From Verrucomicrobiaceae bacterium (GTDB taxonomy: Bacteria > Verrucomicrobiota > Verrucomicrobiia > Verrucomicrobiales > Verrucomicrobiaceae): 64,000 bases of DNA. The notes under the pieces are model-generated. The model saw nothing but the letters and a program-made list of their open reading frames with translations. It did no database searches and was not told where the DNA came from. Shown here piece by piece: positions 19,201 through 28,300 of the stretch (positions within the stretch are counted from its first letter, which is position 1; each line of letters begins with the position of its first letter). The stretch lies in NCBI GenBank assembly GCA_015075365.1, contig JABTUN010000001.1, positions 1,364,001-1,428,000 of the forward strand, given 5' to 3'. Both the position numbers and the translations under genes were made by a program.

Positions 19201-22200
19201 CAGAACCGTTGTAACCCCACGCGGCGACCGTGCCGTCCGAGCACAACGCAAGGCTGTGCGAGTCTCCTGTCGAGACGGCCACGACTGTCTTGCCGGAGAG
19301 CACTCCGCTGGAGAGCGTGGCAGTTGGAACCAGGCTCTGAGTTGTGCTGTTGTTGCCGAGCTGGCCATACTGGTTGTCGCCCCAGGCCAGGATGCGGGTG
19401 TTCTTCCACATCAGTACCAGGTCGTTCCCTGTACCGCCATAGTAGTTCGCCACGAAGTCATACGTCTCCGCGCCATAGCTGAGCGACACCGTCTGGCCAT
19501 GCGCCAGATTGCTGAAGATACCGCTGATGAAGCCCAGCCCCGAGTTTTCCACCACCATCAGCTCCTTGCCTGCCTCCGGGGCATGGCCTAGCGCCAGGGT
19601 GGCCGTGCTTCCGAGGCCGATCACGGGGGCGGACGAAGTCCACGGAACCTCCGTTGCGGACGCGTAGGTGTGAGTCACGTCACTCTTGGTCAAGGTGATC
19701 GTGAAGCTCTGCGTAAAGCTCGTGTCCACGCCGCCATTGGCGGTGCCGCCGTCGTCCCGCGCGGTCACGCTCACGGTCACCTTCGCGGGCGTGGCGGTGG
19801 GATTCGGAGTGAATGTCAGCGTGCCATTCGGAGCAATCGCCGGCTGCACGCTGAAGAGCGCGTTGTTGTCATTGGTGACCTGGAAACTCACCGTCTGGCC
19901 GGTCTCCTCCGGTGGTCCGACGGAGATCGCCGTTGCAAAGCTGGGGATCGACGTGGTGCCCGCACCCGAGCTGTACGTCATGTTATAAAGCGGCGCGGCG
20001 GACGTGTAGATCTGGCCGTTTGCAACCACTGCGGCCAGCCTGCTGCCATCGGCGGAGGACGCGACGGCCCACCAGTCGCGGTTGGTGCCCGGCTGCGTCG
20101 TCCACGTCAGGCCGGCGTTGGCTGAGGTGACGATCTGTCCCGGACTGCCAGTCGATTCGTTCGGTCTCGCCACGACAACCAGCTTCGTCCCGTCGGCGGA
20201 AGAGGCGACGCCTGTCCACCAGTGCGTGTTTGCCATTGGAGAGGTCCACGTGGAGCCGGAGTTGGCCGAAACGTAGACCTTGGAACCCGCCACCAACAGC
20301 TTCGTTCCATCCGCAGATAAGGCCATTGCGCTCCCGCCGGCATCCCGGTGGGTCCATGTCACGCCTGAGTTGGCGGAGGTGCGGACTGAACCAAAATATG
20401 CGGATGCTGCGAGCTTCGTCCCATCGGCGGAGCAGGCAATGCCCGTCCATTGGCCATACGCATTGTCCTGCCTTGTCCACGTCACGCCCGAGTCGGTCGA
20501 GGTGTAGACATAGTCATAAGTGCCATCGCCACCCGCAGCCGCCGCGAGTCTTGTTCCATCTGCCGAAGACGCGATGCCCCTCCATTGGCGCTGGCCGCTG
20601 CTCTGCTGCTCCGTCCAAGTCAGGCCGGCGTTGGTGGAGGTGTAAATGTACCCGTTCCCCGCCGCAGCTGCAAGCTTCCTTCCATCAGCGGAGGAAGTGA
20701 TGGCCCTCACATAGCCATACGGGCCCGGCCGTTCGACCCATGTCACGCCTGCGTCGGTGGATGTGTAGATGGAGCCGACTGAAACAACGGCCGCCAGCTT
20801 TGTTCCATCGGCCGAAGAGGTGATGGCCGACCAGTTGCGGTTGCCGCTCGCCTGCGCCGTCCAAGTCTCTCCGGCGGGCAGCCCGCTGGAAGGAAGTGCA
20901 AAGGTCGGTTCCTTGTTCACCTGGTTGACCGTCACCAGGAAGGTGCGGTCGGTCGTGGTCTCTCCATCATTCACCGTGACGGTGATTACCGCCAGGCCGC
21001 GGGCGTTTGCGACCGGGGTGAAGGTCAGCGTGCCGGTGGCATTCGGCGATGTGTAGTTCACCGTGGGATGGGGGATGAGGGCCGTGTTGCTCGACGTGGC
21101 AGTCACTGTGAGCGTCTGCGTCTCATTGGGCGCGCCCGTGCTGATGCCTGAGAGGGACACCGTTTGCGGTCCGGCATCCTCCAGGAACGCCGCCGGGTTC
21201 GGGATTTCATTGAGGGTAGGCGGATCGTTGCGCGGCGTCACTGTGATGTTCACCGTTCCCTGAGCATAACCAAACCCGCCCTTGCCTTGAGGATCGGTCG
21301 CGTAAAAGACAAAGGAATCAGTCCCATGGAAATTCGGCTCAGGGGTATAGGTCATGTATTGTCCATAGCCAGGCAGATAATAACCTGCCGAAAGCGTTCC
21401 ATGCGCTGGCTGGGTGATGAGGGTCATGGTCAACATGTCGCCATCCTCGTCTTTCGCCGACAGCAGCACGTGGCTGCTGGTGTCTTCCGGGAGGGACGCC
21501 TCGCTGTTGAATGCGACTGGAATGGTGTCCACTGTGGTAAATGTCTTGACGTCCGAGGCCATCACTGGCGGGAAACCCTGGATCATGTAGCCCACGGCAT
21601 AGTAGTAGGTGGTATGAACGTCTCCGGAAAGGTCATAGCGCACTTCCACCGGGCTCGACCCGGACACCGATGATGGCGTGGCCTGCTGGTAGGACATCTG
21701 ATCCGGACTCTTGCCGTAGAAGAAAAGCGGCGTCACCGTCATGCCATTGGGATTCACGCGACCCACGAGGGTCGCGCCCCGGGCGTGTTCATTGAGTGTC
21801 ACGGTGGTGGTGAGCGTCGGAGCGGTGACGGGCGTGGTGAAGGTGCCCACCGTTGACCAGCCCCAGCCTTCGGCGCTCAGCGCATAGGCGCGGTAGGAGT
21901 ATTGGGAGTTCGCCAGCAGGCCGGTCGCATTGACGGTGAACACACCCGTGGTGCCGCTGGTGGTGACCTTTGTCACATTGCCATTGTTCGGCTGTGGATT
22001 GGCGTTCACGGACGTCAGGGCATAGCACACGCCGCGCTCTGTCACCGGCTGGGTGCCAGCGCTTATCACGTTCCCGCCCAGGGTGGCCGTCGTCGCGGCG
22101 ATGTTGGCCGCCGTGGGCGAGGTGACGGTGGGAGGCGCGTTGCCAGCGGTGGAGAAGGTGGCCACCGGAGAGTAGGCGACGCCGCCCTCATAAGTGGCGT

Positions 22201-24058
22201 AGGCTCTGAAGGAGTATTGCACGGGATTTCCCAGGGAGCTGGCCTGCACGGTGAACGCGCCCGTGGTGCCGCTGGTGCTGATTTGGTCCACGTAGTCGCC
22301 GCCGATGACGGGATCCGCGTTAAACGAAGTGATGGAGAGCACCACACCGCGCCCGGTGACCGAGCCTGCAAGGCCTTCAGTGACCGTTCCGCCCAGGGTG
22401 GCGCTGTTGGTGCCAATGTTGGTGGCCACCGGATTGCTGGCCACCGGGGGGGGCGCAAGATTGTAATCCTGAATCTGCTCCACCAAGCCGCCGCGATGGG
22501 TCGTGCCGCGGGCGCGGATTTTGCCTTTCAGCGGAAGGGTCTGGTTACTGAGCGTCCAATAGCTGCCAACATAGTACGAACGGGAGGCGTTGCCAAGCCG
22601 CATCCAGTTGGTGCCACCGTCGCTGCTGACCTCAAAGCTCACCATGGTTAAATCAGCGACCGCACCTTTCCGCTCCCACCGCACAGAGGGCGTGTGGGGA
22701 GGGAACAAGCCGGGCACGCAGGCGATGGCACTCGTGCTCGTGACCAACTGGCCGGTGCCGGGATCTGTGCCGCGTTCAAAACGGGCCAGCACCTTCCGTT
22801 CAAGGCCGCCAGCCTTCTCAAACTGGCCGCCGACCAGGACCTTTCCATCTGGCTGAATGGCCAACCCCGCGTCAAACCACCGCCATTGCATGCCGTCGGG
22901 CCACTCTTTTTCCACCACGTCAGTCAAGGGCCCATATTCCTTGTGCCCCCTCAGCGACTCCGCCCCCGCAGGATAGTCAACCGATGCCTCGAAAGTGGTG
23001 TCCAGCGTTCCGGCGGTATATGTGACCGGGGTGCTGCCGCTGTTATCAACCGTGGTTTGGGTGTGGATGCGGGCGAGATTGAAACGCGGGTTGAAGAGAA
23101 TTTTGTCAAAGGAGCCGAAAACGACCAGCCTGCCATCTGCCTGCGGGGCCATGCGCAGAATGTAGGGAGAGGCCGTGTAGTGCCGGAAGTTTTCATTTCC
23201 GTCAGGCCGGTAGTGGGTGAACAGCCTGGTGGCTGTCCAGGAAAACACGGGATTGAAGTCCTGGTCCACGTCGCCATCGACGCCCAGACGCGCCAGACCC
23301 GCCCGGGGATTGAACCTGACACTGCTGAACTGGCCGGCGATGAGGATGCTCCCGTCCGCCTGATAGACGATGTCCTCGACTGCGTTGTCCAGTTCGGAGT
23401 CAAACCACAGGTCTCTTGAGGTGCCGTCCGCCTTCAGGCGGATGAGCATGTAGGTCGTGTCTTCTGCCAGCAGCCTTCGTCCCTGCATGCCCACGAGAAT
23501 CTTGCCGTCATCCTGCCTTTCGATGCATTTGATCACCCCGCCGAAAGAGCCGTTGAAGTAATCGTTGGCATTGTAGAAGGTACTGGAGGTGCCGTCCGGA
23601 TTCAGCATGACCAACCGGTAGCCGTTGACCACGAGGACGCGGCCGTCCGACAGACACACGCCATCCACCGGCAGATCGTTGGCCTGGCCACTGGCCTCGG
23701 TCGTTCCTGTGAAAGTGATGTCCAAACTGCCATTGGTATTCAGCCGCACCACACTGAACCCCTGCCCAAAGGGAACATAGCTGCGCGCAATGATCTTTCC
23801 GTCTGGCTGGACCAGGATGGGCTGGCAGTTGTTTGGGGCGTCAAAAGTGAGATCCACCCCACCCGTGTTGTTCAGGCGGATAAAATTGAGATTGTCACCG
23901 CCCTGATACACAAGAGGCCCTGATGGCGTCGCAATGATCTGTTTGTTCCTTACATTGCCAAAGACGGCGGCATGGAAAGTTGCATCCACTTGGGCGGACG
24001 CGGGCGGGGTGGAGGCGCACAGCAGTGTGGCGAAGGCGGCTAGGCGGGCGATTCTCAT
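16271..24058 (-). CDS. Giant secreted multi-propeller adhesin-like protein
   Basis: The protein has 2595 residues and a signal peptide (MRIARLAAFATLLCASTPPASA). In order it carries: delta-60-type propeller repeats at about 30-430 (repeated QPDGKVLVGGQF-like units); two fibronectin/Ig-like modules of the form ATLGGxV...AYA...FTT at about 530-780; a cadherin-like module (EDTSSHVLLSAKDEDGD); about six BNR/YCF48-like units (YTSTDAGVTW, LAAAAG) at about 1065-1360; about seven RCC1 units (SLALCSDGTVAAWG, QLGNNSTT) at about 1545-1920; and three more cadherin/Ig-like modules. A DADGDGVPNLMEFAFGTSPS tail typical of Verrucomicrobia surface proteins closes it. Such architecture suggests a surface or secreted binding protein. 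The function is unknown. Confidence 0.85.
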   Translation of the reverse strand: MRIARLAAFATLLCASTPPASAQVDATFHAAVFGNVRNKQIIATPSGPLVYQGGDNLNFIRLNNTGGVDLTFDAPNNCQPILVQPDGKIIARSYVPFGQGFSVVRLNTNGSLDITFTGTTEASGQANDLPVDGVCLSDGRVLVVNGYRLVMLNPDGTSSTFYNANDYFNGSFGGVIKCIERQDDGKILVGMQGRRLLAEDTTYMLIRLKADGTSRDLWFDSELDNAVEDIVYQADGSILIAGQFSSVRFNPRAGLARLGVDGDVDQDFNPVFSWTATRLFTHYRPDGNENFRHYTASPYILRMAPQADGRLVVFGSFDKILFNPRFNLARIHTQTTVDNSGSTPVTYTAGTLDTTFEASVDYPAGAESLRGHKEYGPLTDVVEKEWPDGMQWRWFDAGLAIQPDGKVLVGGQFEKAGGLERKVLARFERGTDPGTGQLVTSTSAIACVPGLFPPHTPSVRWERKGAVADLTMVSFEVSSDGGTNWMRLGNASRSYYVGSYWTLSNQTLPLKGKIRARGTTHRGGLVEQIQDYNLAPPPVASNPVATNIGTNSATLGGTVTEGLAGSVTGRGVVLSITSFNADPVIGGDYVDQISTSGTTGAFTVQASSLGNPVQYSFRAYATYEGGVAYSPVATFSTAGNAPPTVTSPTAANIAATTATLGGNVISAGTQPVTERGVCYALTSVNANPQPNNGNVTKVTTSGTTGVFTVNATGLLANSQYSYRAYALSAEGWGWSTVGTFTTPVTAPTLTTTVTLNEHARGATLVGRVNPNGMTVTPLFFYGKSPDQMSYQQATPSSVSGSSPVEVRYDLSGDVHTTYYYAVGYMIQGFPPVMASDVKTFTTVDTIPVAFNSEASLPEDTSSHVLLSAKDEDGDMLTMTLITQPAHGTLSAGYYLPGYGQYMTYTPEPNFHGTDSFVFYATDPQGKGGFGYAQGTVNITVTPRNDPPTLNEIPNPAAFLEDAGPQTVSLSGISTGAPNETQTLTVTATSSNTALIPHPTVNYTSPNATGTLTFTPVANARGLAVITVTVNDGETTTDRTFLVTVNQVNKEPTFALPSSGLPAGETWTAQASGNRNWSAITSSADGTKLAAVVSVGSIYTSTDAGVTWVERPGPYGYVRAITSSADGRKLAAAAGNGYIYTSTNAGLTWTEQQSSGQRQWRGIASSADGTRLAAAAGGDGTYDYVYTSTDSGVTWTRQDNAYGQWTGIACSADGTKLAASAYFGSVRTSANSGVTWTHRDAGGSAMALSADGTKLLVAGSKVYVSANSGSTWTSPMANTHWWTGVASSADGTKLVVVARPNESTGSPGQIVTSANAGLTWTTQPGTNRDWWAVASSADGSRLAAVVANGQIYTSAAPLYNMTYSSGAGTTSIPSFATAISVGPPEETGQTVSFQVTNDNNALFSVQPAIAPNGTLTFTPNPTATPAKVTVSVTARDDGGTANGGVDTSFTQSFTITLTKSDVTHTYASATEVPWTSSAPVIGLGSTATLALGHAPEAGKELMVVENSGLGFISGIFSNLAHGQTVSLSYGAETYDFVANYYGGTGNDLVLMWKNTRILAWGDNQYGQLGNNSTTQSLVPTATLSSGVLSGKTVVAVSTGDSHSLALCSDGTVAAWGYNGSGQLGNNSSTNSLVPVAVNTSGVLSGKTVVAVAAGQDHSLALCSDGTVAAWGYNNWGQLGNNTTTSTSVPVAVNISAPLIGKKVVAIDAGVYHSLALCSDGTVAAWGDGASGRLGNDDSGQRNVPVAVNTSGVLSGKTVVSIAVGREHSLALCSDGTLVAWGKNSNGQLGNNSTTDSRVPAAVNTSGVLSGKTVVAIAAGSVHSVALCSDGTLAAWGDGWYGQLGNNSTAQSLVPVAVNTGGVLSGKTVVTFTVGSHHTVVRCSDGTVAAWGYNPWGQLGNNSTAQSLVPVSVNSGALASGERFTRLSAGGYFSAALAAVPTLTTPTVTASAASGLAGTTATLNGTVNANGGNTTVTFHYGTTTSYGQTVAAQPTPVTGNSSVGVSAALSGLQPRTLYHFRLSATNAAGTVDSADATFTTPNSTPLAFGHGGLTTAEDTPMDILLGGLDADGDALTFAVATQPAHGTVSITGSTATYTPAADFSGSDSFTFTARDAFTGVSEPALVNLVITPVNDSPTLAALSPLSVNEDAGPQVVALTGISTGAANETQILSINVSSSNPALVPTPAVTYVSPATSGSLSFTPAPNAHGTVTLTVSVSDGEDTISRSFDVVVNSVNDAPSFTLPATGSLTRNGTAGATMMELFATNISAGPNESIQTVTFNVSSTNSSLFAVQPAVDQNGTLTFTPDPARAGVAILTVTAQDDGGTANGGVDTSVPRQFILTILSTNADLAGLSPSAGLLSPTFASGTTVYECTAPNTATSLTVTPTTKNADATVRVNNVVVPSDSASPALPLQVGLNTITILVTAQDGTTTRTYTVAVTRQSVTESALENWAAEKGLPPSAAGPMADADGDGVPNLMEFAFGTSPSASSTAPMQFSGTFAGGVTLTQPGQPAVAHEPTPTGTDYRAVFVRREDHAAVGLNYTVKFSADLITWQTSTVTPTVLGSDGTHQAVSVPYPLFIGGKKARFFQVGVDAAP
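18290..19400 (-). repeat. Tandem RCC1-coding repeats, about 165-bp period
   Basis: Within the giant gene the sequence is a tandem array with near-identical blocks such as tgccgtccgagcacagcgcc and cttgccggagagcaccccgc recurring every 160-170 bases (for example near 18403, 18569, 18737, 18899, 19066 and 19231). Each unit codes one RCC1 blade (about 55 residues). The high identity at DNA level implies recent duplication or gene conversion between blades, and copy number is likely to vary between strains. Confidence 0.85.
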
Positions 24059-24497
24059 AAGGTTCAGGGGAAAAGCGGCAGATCAGGAGCGCGTGGACCG
24101 GGGCGCCGGCGGTCTGCTTGAAGGCGCCCCCCGAGATATGCGCCCGGTACGCACACGCGGCGGCTGCGGTGCGGCTGTGGACGTTGAGGTGCTGGAAGAT
24201 CTTCTTGAGGTGGTTCTTCACCGTGAAGAAGCTGCAGCCGAGGATGAGGCTGATCTCGTCATTGGTTTTTCCTTCGGCAATCCAATGCAGGACCTCTGCC
24301 TGGCGCTTAGTCAGACCCAGACGCTCCCTTAGTAGAGCAATGGTGGCCTTGAGGGCAGCGGGGCGTGGATGAGAGGCAGGGGACAAAGCGTCTGATAACC
24401 GCCTGCACATGGAGTCACAATGGCCCGTCCGGGCCATTCCACGTGCCATGCCGCGCTGCTGCGGCGCAGGGAACGGAGTGGCGGAGGTGGGAGTCAT
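23895..24497 (-). CDS. LuxR-type helix-turn-helix regulator
   Basis: The 200-residue frame has a clear LuxR/GerE DNA-binding domain at about 58-115: LGLTKRQAEVLHWIAEGKTN, then DEISLILGCSFFTVKNHLKK and IFQHLNVHSRT. It has no receiver or other N-terminal sensor domain. After the domain the frame continues about 80 residues in basic, Pro/Arg/Cys-rich sequence that overlaps the first 164 bases of the giant gene in another frame. The real C-terminus therefore probably does not matter functionally, or a nearby stop was lost. It may control the giant protein gene directly downstream. The exact start is unsure because several Met codons precede the domain. Confidence 0.7.
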   Translation of the reverse strand: MTPTSATPFPAPQQRGMARGMARTGHCDSMCRRLSDALSPASHPRPAALKATIALLRERLGLTKRQAEVLHWIAEGKTNDEISLILGCSFFTVKNHLKKIFQHLNVHSRTAAAACAYRAHISGGAFKQTAGAPVHALLICRFSPEPYENRPPSRLRHTAVRLHPARVRPSGCNFPCRRLWQCKEQTDHCDAIRASCVSGR

Positions 24498-24586
24498 GTG
24501 GCGAGGATTTGTCTCCCAGCCCTTTTTCTCGTTTTGCCGCAGGCGTTACACATGACGGAAAAAAAGGGAGACATGCGACGCTTTTT

Positions 24587-25354
24587 ATGGGAAACGCCGG
24601 TGTGCCTGAGCCCTCCCCCGCTCCCAGCCCCCTGTTTCCCACCACGCGCTGGACGCTGCTGCAGCGGGTGCGCGAAGGAACCCCGCAGGAGGCGCGCGCG
24701 GCGCTGGACACGCTGTGCCGCGCCTACTGGCAGCCCCTCTACTGCGTGGCACGTCAGCGCCAGATGAGCCGGGAAGATGCGCAGGATGCCGTGCAAGGCT
24801 TCTTTGAGTGCCTGCTGCGGCGGGAGACCCTGCATGCGGCGGATCCGCAGGTGGGAAAGCTGCGCCAGCTGCTGCTGCATGCGTTTGAGCACTTCTGCCG
24901 CCAGCAGTGGCAGAAGGCCACCCGGCAGAAGCGCGGCGCCGGCGTGGAGCATGTGGAGCTGAATGAGTTCTGCGACATCCAGCATGCGGAGCAGCGCTTT
25001 CTCCAGGCGAACGCGGCTGGCACAAGCATCGAGACCTTGTACAACCGGGAGTGGGCCGGGGCGTTGCTGGAGCGCAGCCTCAAGGCCCTGGAGGAAGACT
25101 ATGCCCGGCGTGGCTGGCAGGCGCGCTATGAGCTGCTGATCCGCCCGCTGCTGCAGGAGCAGGACGATGACACCAGCCTGGGGCAGCTGGCGGCGGCGGC
25201 CGGCATGACGGCGGGCGCGCTGCGGGTGAACCTGCACCGCATGCGCGCGCACTACCGCCAGAAGATCGAGCAGGAGCTGGCGGTGACGCTGGACACCCAG
25301 GATCCGCAGCTCATTCGTGAGGAGCTGACGGAGCTGTTCAAAGCCTTTGCGTGA
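24587..25354 (+). CDS. ECF-type RNA polymerase sigma factor
   Basis: This 255-residue sigma-70-like factor is of the kind found beside Ser/Thr kinases in Verrucomicrobia and Planctomycetes. Region 2 covers LFPTTRWTLLQRV, LCRAYWQPLYCVARQR and SREDAQDAVQGFFECLL. Region 4 is degenerate but recognisable in LGQLAAAAGMTAGALRVNLH. ATG 24587 fits the family start; the open frame extends to 24365 without family similarity. The gene ends three bases before the kinase start, so the two are cotranscribed. The kinase probably controls the factor by phosphorylation, as proposed for ECF/kinase pairs; no anti-sigma gene is visible. Confidence 0.85.
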   Translation: MGNAGVPEPSPAPSPLFPTTRWTLLQRVREGTPQEARAALDTLCRAYWQPLYCVARQRQMSREDAQDAVQGFFECLLRRETLHAADPQVGKLRQLLLHAFEHFCRQQWQKATRQKRGAGVEHVELNEFCDIQHAEQRFLQANAAGTSIETLYNREWAGALLERSLKALEEDYARRGWQARYELLIRPLLQEQDDDTSLGQLAAAAGMTAGALRVNLHRMRAHYRQKIEQELAVTLDTQDPQLIREELTELFKAFA

Positions 25355-25357
25355 TCG

Positions 25358-28300
25358 ATGATGCCTGAGCACGCCGAAAATGAAAAGACACAAGCGGTGC
25401 CGGCACCGGGCCGCCTGGTGCACGAAAATGCGGGACGCATTCTGGGCGCCATGCTCGGCGCCGCCCCCGGTTGCGTGGAGGATGAAGGCGACACCATCGG
25501 CCCCTACCGCTTGTGCGAGATCATCGGCGAGGGCGGCTTTGGCAATGTCTGGCGCGCCGAGCAGACCGAGGTGGTGAAGCGTGAGGTGGCGCTGAAAGTC
25601 GTCAAGCTGGGCATGGACACCGCCCAGGTGATCGCGCGCTTCAACCAGGAGCGCCAGGCGCTGGCCGCGCTGGAGCACCCAAACATTGCCACCCTGCTGG
25701 ACGCCGGTGTGGGACCGAATGGACGGCCTTACTTTGCCATGGAGCTGGTGCGCGGCGGCACCATCACGCGCTGGTGCCGTGAGCATGAGGCGACACTGGA
25801 AGAGCAGCTCCGGCTTTTCATCCAGGTCTGCCAGGCGGTGCAGCATGCGCATGAGAAAGGCATCCTGCACCGCGACATCAAGCCCTCCAACGTGCTCGTC
25901 ACCGAGGTAGACGGCGCGCCGGTGCCCAAGGTCATAGACTTCGGCATCGCCAAAGCCATGCACAGCGGCAGCCTGGATGACCTGACCATGCTCACGCGGG
26001 AGGAGCAGGTGATCGGCACGCCGGTCTATATGTCGCCGGAGCAGATCGAGGGCGGGCGCAGGCTGGACGCGCGCAGTGATGTGTATGCGCTGGGCGCGCT
26101 GCTCTACGAGATGCTCACCGGTGAGCAGGCCTTTGATGTCACCAGCGTCAGCAGTGGCGGGCTGGCCGCGGTGCGGGAGCTGGTGCTTGAAACCAACCCC
26201 GAACGCCCAAGCACCCGACTCCGGCAAAAGACCGCCGCCGCGAAGCGTGGTGAAGCCGCTGACAAATCCCTGCCCTCCGCGCTGCCCGCCGACCTGGACT
26301 GGATCACCATGAAGGCGCTGGAAAAAGACCGCCTGCGCCGCTACCAGACCGCGGCCGAGTTCGCCGCCGACGTGCAGCGCCATCTGGAAAACCTGCCCGT
26401 GCTGGCCCGCCCGCCCAGCCTCGGCTACAAGGCCGGGCGCTGGCTGCGCAGGCACCGCCGCGCGGTCGCGCTGACCAGCATCGGAGCGGTCGCTGCCACG
26501 GCCGTCATGCTCGCCGCATTGCATCTGGAGGCAGAGGCACGCAGGCCGAAACGCATCACGCTGGCCCCTGGCGAACTGCACACGAACAGCCTGGGCATGA
26601 AGTTCACCACCGTGCCCGGCACGGATGTGCTGATGTGCATCCACGAGACGCGCAACAGGGACTTCGCCGCCTATGCCGCCGAGGTGCCGGGCGCGGTCGG
26701 CCTCTGGATGACGGGAGTCGCCACGGGCATCGACCCCGTGGTGGAGGATCGTGACAACCACCCTGCCGCGCGCATCGACTGGGAGGAGGCGGTGGCTTTC
26801 TGCCATTGGCTCAGCCGAAAGGAAGGCCGCACCTACCGCCTGCCGACGGACCGTGAATGGAGCCTCGCGGTTGGCATTGGCGACAAGGAAACCTGGACAT
26901 CGCAGACCACGCCGGACTCCGTCCACAAGGTGCCGGACCACTACCCTTGGGAAGGGGGCTGGCCGCCGCCGCCAGGCGCGGGCAATTACAGCGATGAAGC
27001 GCTGAAGGCAGCGGTGCCCTCCACCCCTTCCTTTATCCAAGGCTACACGGACGGCTTCCCCACCACCGCGCCGGTGATGCAGTTCCGCCCGAACAAGCTC
27101 GGCCTTTATGACATGGGAGGCAATGTCAGCGAGTGGGTGGAAGAGCGCAGGGTGCCTGGCGACAGGTGCCGGGTGCTGCGCGGCGCCCACTGGGGCAGCC
27201 ATTTGCAGGACGATCTGCAAAGAACCATGGCCTCCTCCGCGCGCCACTTCCTTGATATGAACATCGGCATGAAAGCACCGCAGCACGGTTTTCGCTGTGT
27301 CCTGGAAGCCGTCCCCCCCTCCGATGCCGCGCCGCTGCCCGTGGTGGCGGAAAAAGCAGCGTCATCCAAAAGCGCCTGGCCTCCCGTGGCCCTGCCTCCA
27401 GGCAAATTTCCTGATCCGCTGCCGGAGGCAGAGATCGCCGCGCGCAGCATGACCAACAGCCTCGGCATGAAATTCATCCCGGTGCCTGGCAGCGAGGTGC
27501 TCTTTTGCGTCCATGAGACACGCCACCAGGACTACGCCGCGTTCGCCGCCGCCAACCCTGGCATTGGGGTTACCTGGCGCATCCAGGAAAAAGAAGGCCA
27601 CCCCATTGGCACCGAAAAAGACCACCCCGTCATCTGCGTGAGCTGGGAGGATGCGCGAGCGTTTTGTGCCTGGCTGAGCGGAAAGGAGGGCCGCCTCCAC
27701 CGCCTGCCCACCGACCGTGAATGGAGCATCGCGGTGGGCCTCGGCCCGCACGAAAAGCCGGGACCGGACAACCCACCGCAAAAGCTCAGCGGCGCCGGCC
27801 GCACCGAGTTTCCCTGGGGCGCGCTTTTCCCACCGCCTGCCGGGATGCGTGCGGGCAACTACGCCGACCGCACCAAGCGGGCGGCCATGCCTATTCTGCC
27901 ATCGATCAGCGATTACGATGATGGCTTTGTCACCACGGCGCCGGTGATGAGCTTCCAGGCGAACCCCTTCGGCCTGCACGACCTGGGCGGCAATGCGGCC
28001 GAATGGTGCGAGGACTGGTATGACACGACAAAGACCGAGCGTGTCTATCGCGGCTCGGGCTGGATGGATAACAGCGCGCAAAACATCCTCTCCGCCAAGC
28101 GGCGGTCCTTGCCCCCCGGCTCTTCCAACTACCAGATAGGCTTCCGCTGTGTGATTGATCCTGGCGGCAAACTGCCGCCACAGATGGAAAAGGACAAGGC
28201 AGCCGCGCCTGCCGTGCAGCTCGCGCCTGCCGAGCTGCCGCACCCGGCGGCGATCTCCGGCCTGCAGGCGCGGCAGCCGCCCGCCTTTCCCGCGGACATG

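Noticed and set aside
18290..19400. CRISPR-like array
   Set aside because: The regular repeats lie within a protein frame and code RCC1 blades; the units are about 165 bp with conserved, not variable, spacers.
24494..27286. A 930-codon open frame on the minus strand opposite the sigma factor and kinase
   Set aside because: The plus strand carries conserved sigma and kinase motifs throughout; the antisense frame is rich in His, Arg, Gln and Ala with no family similarity.
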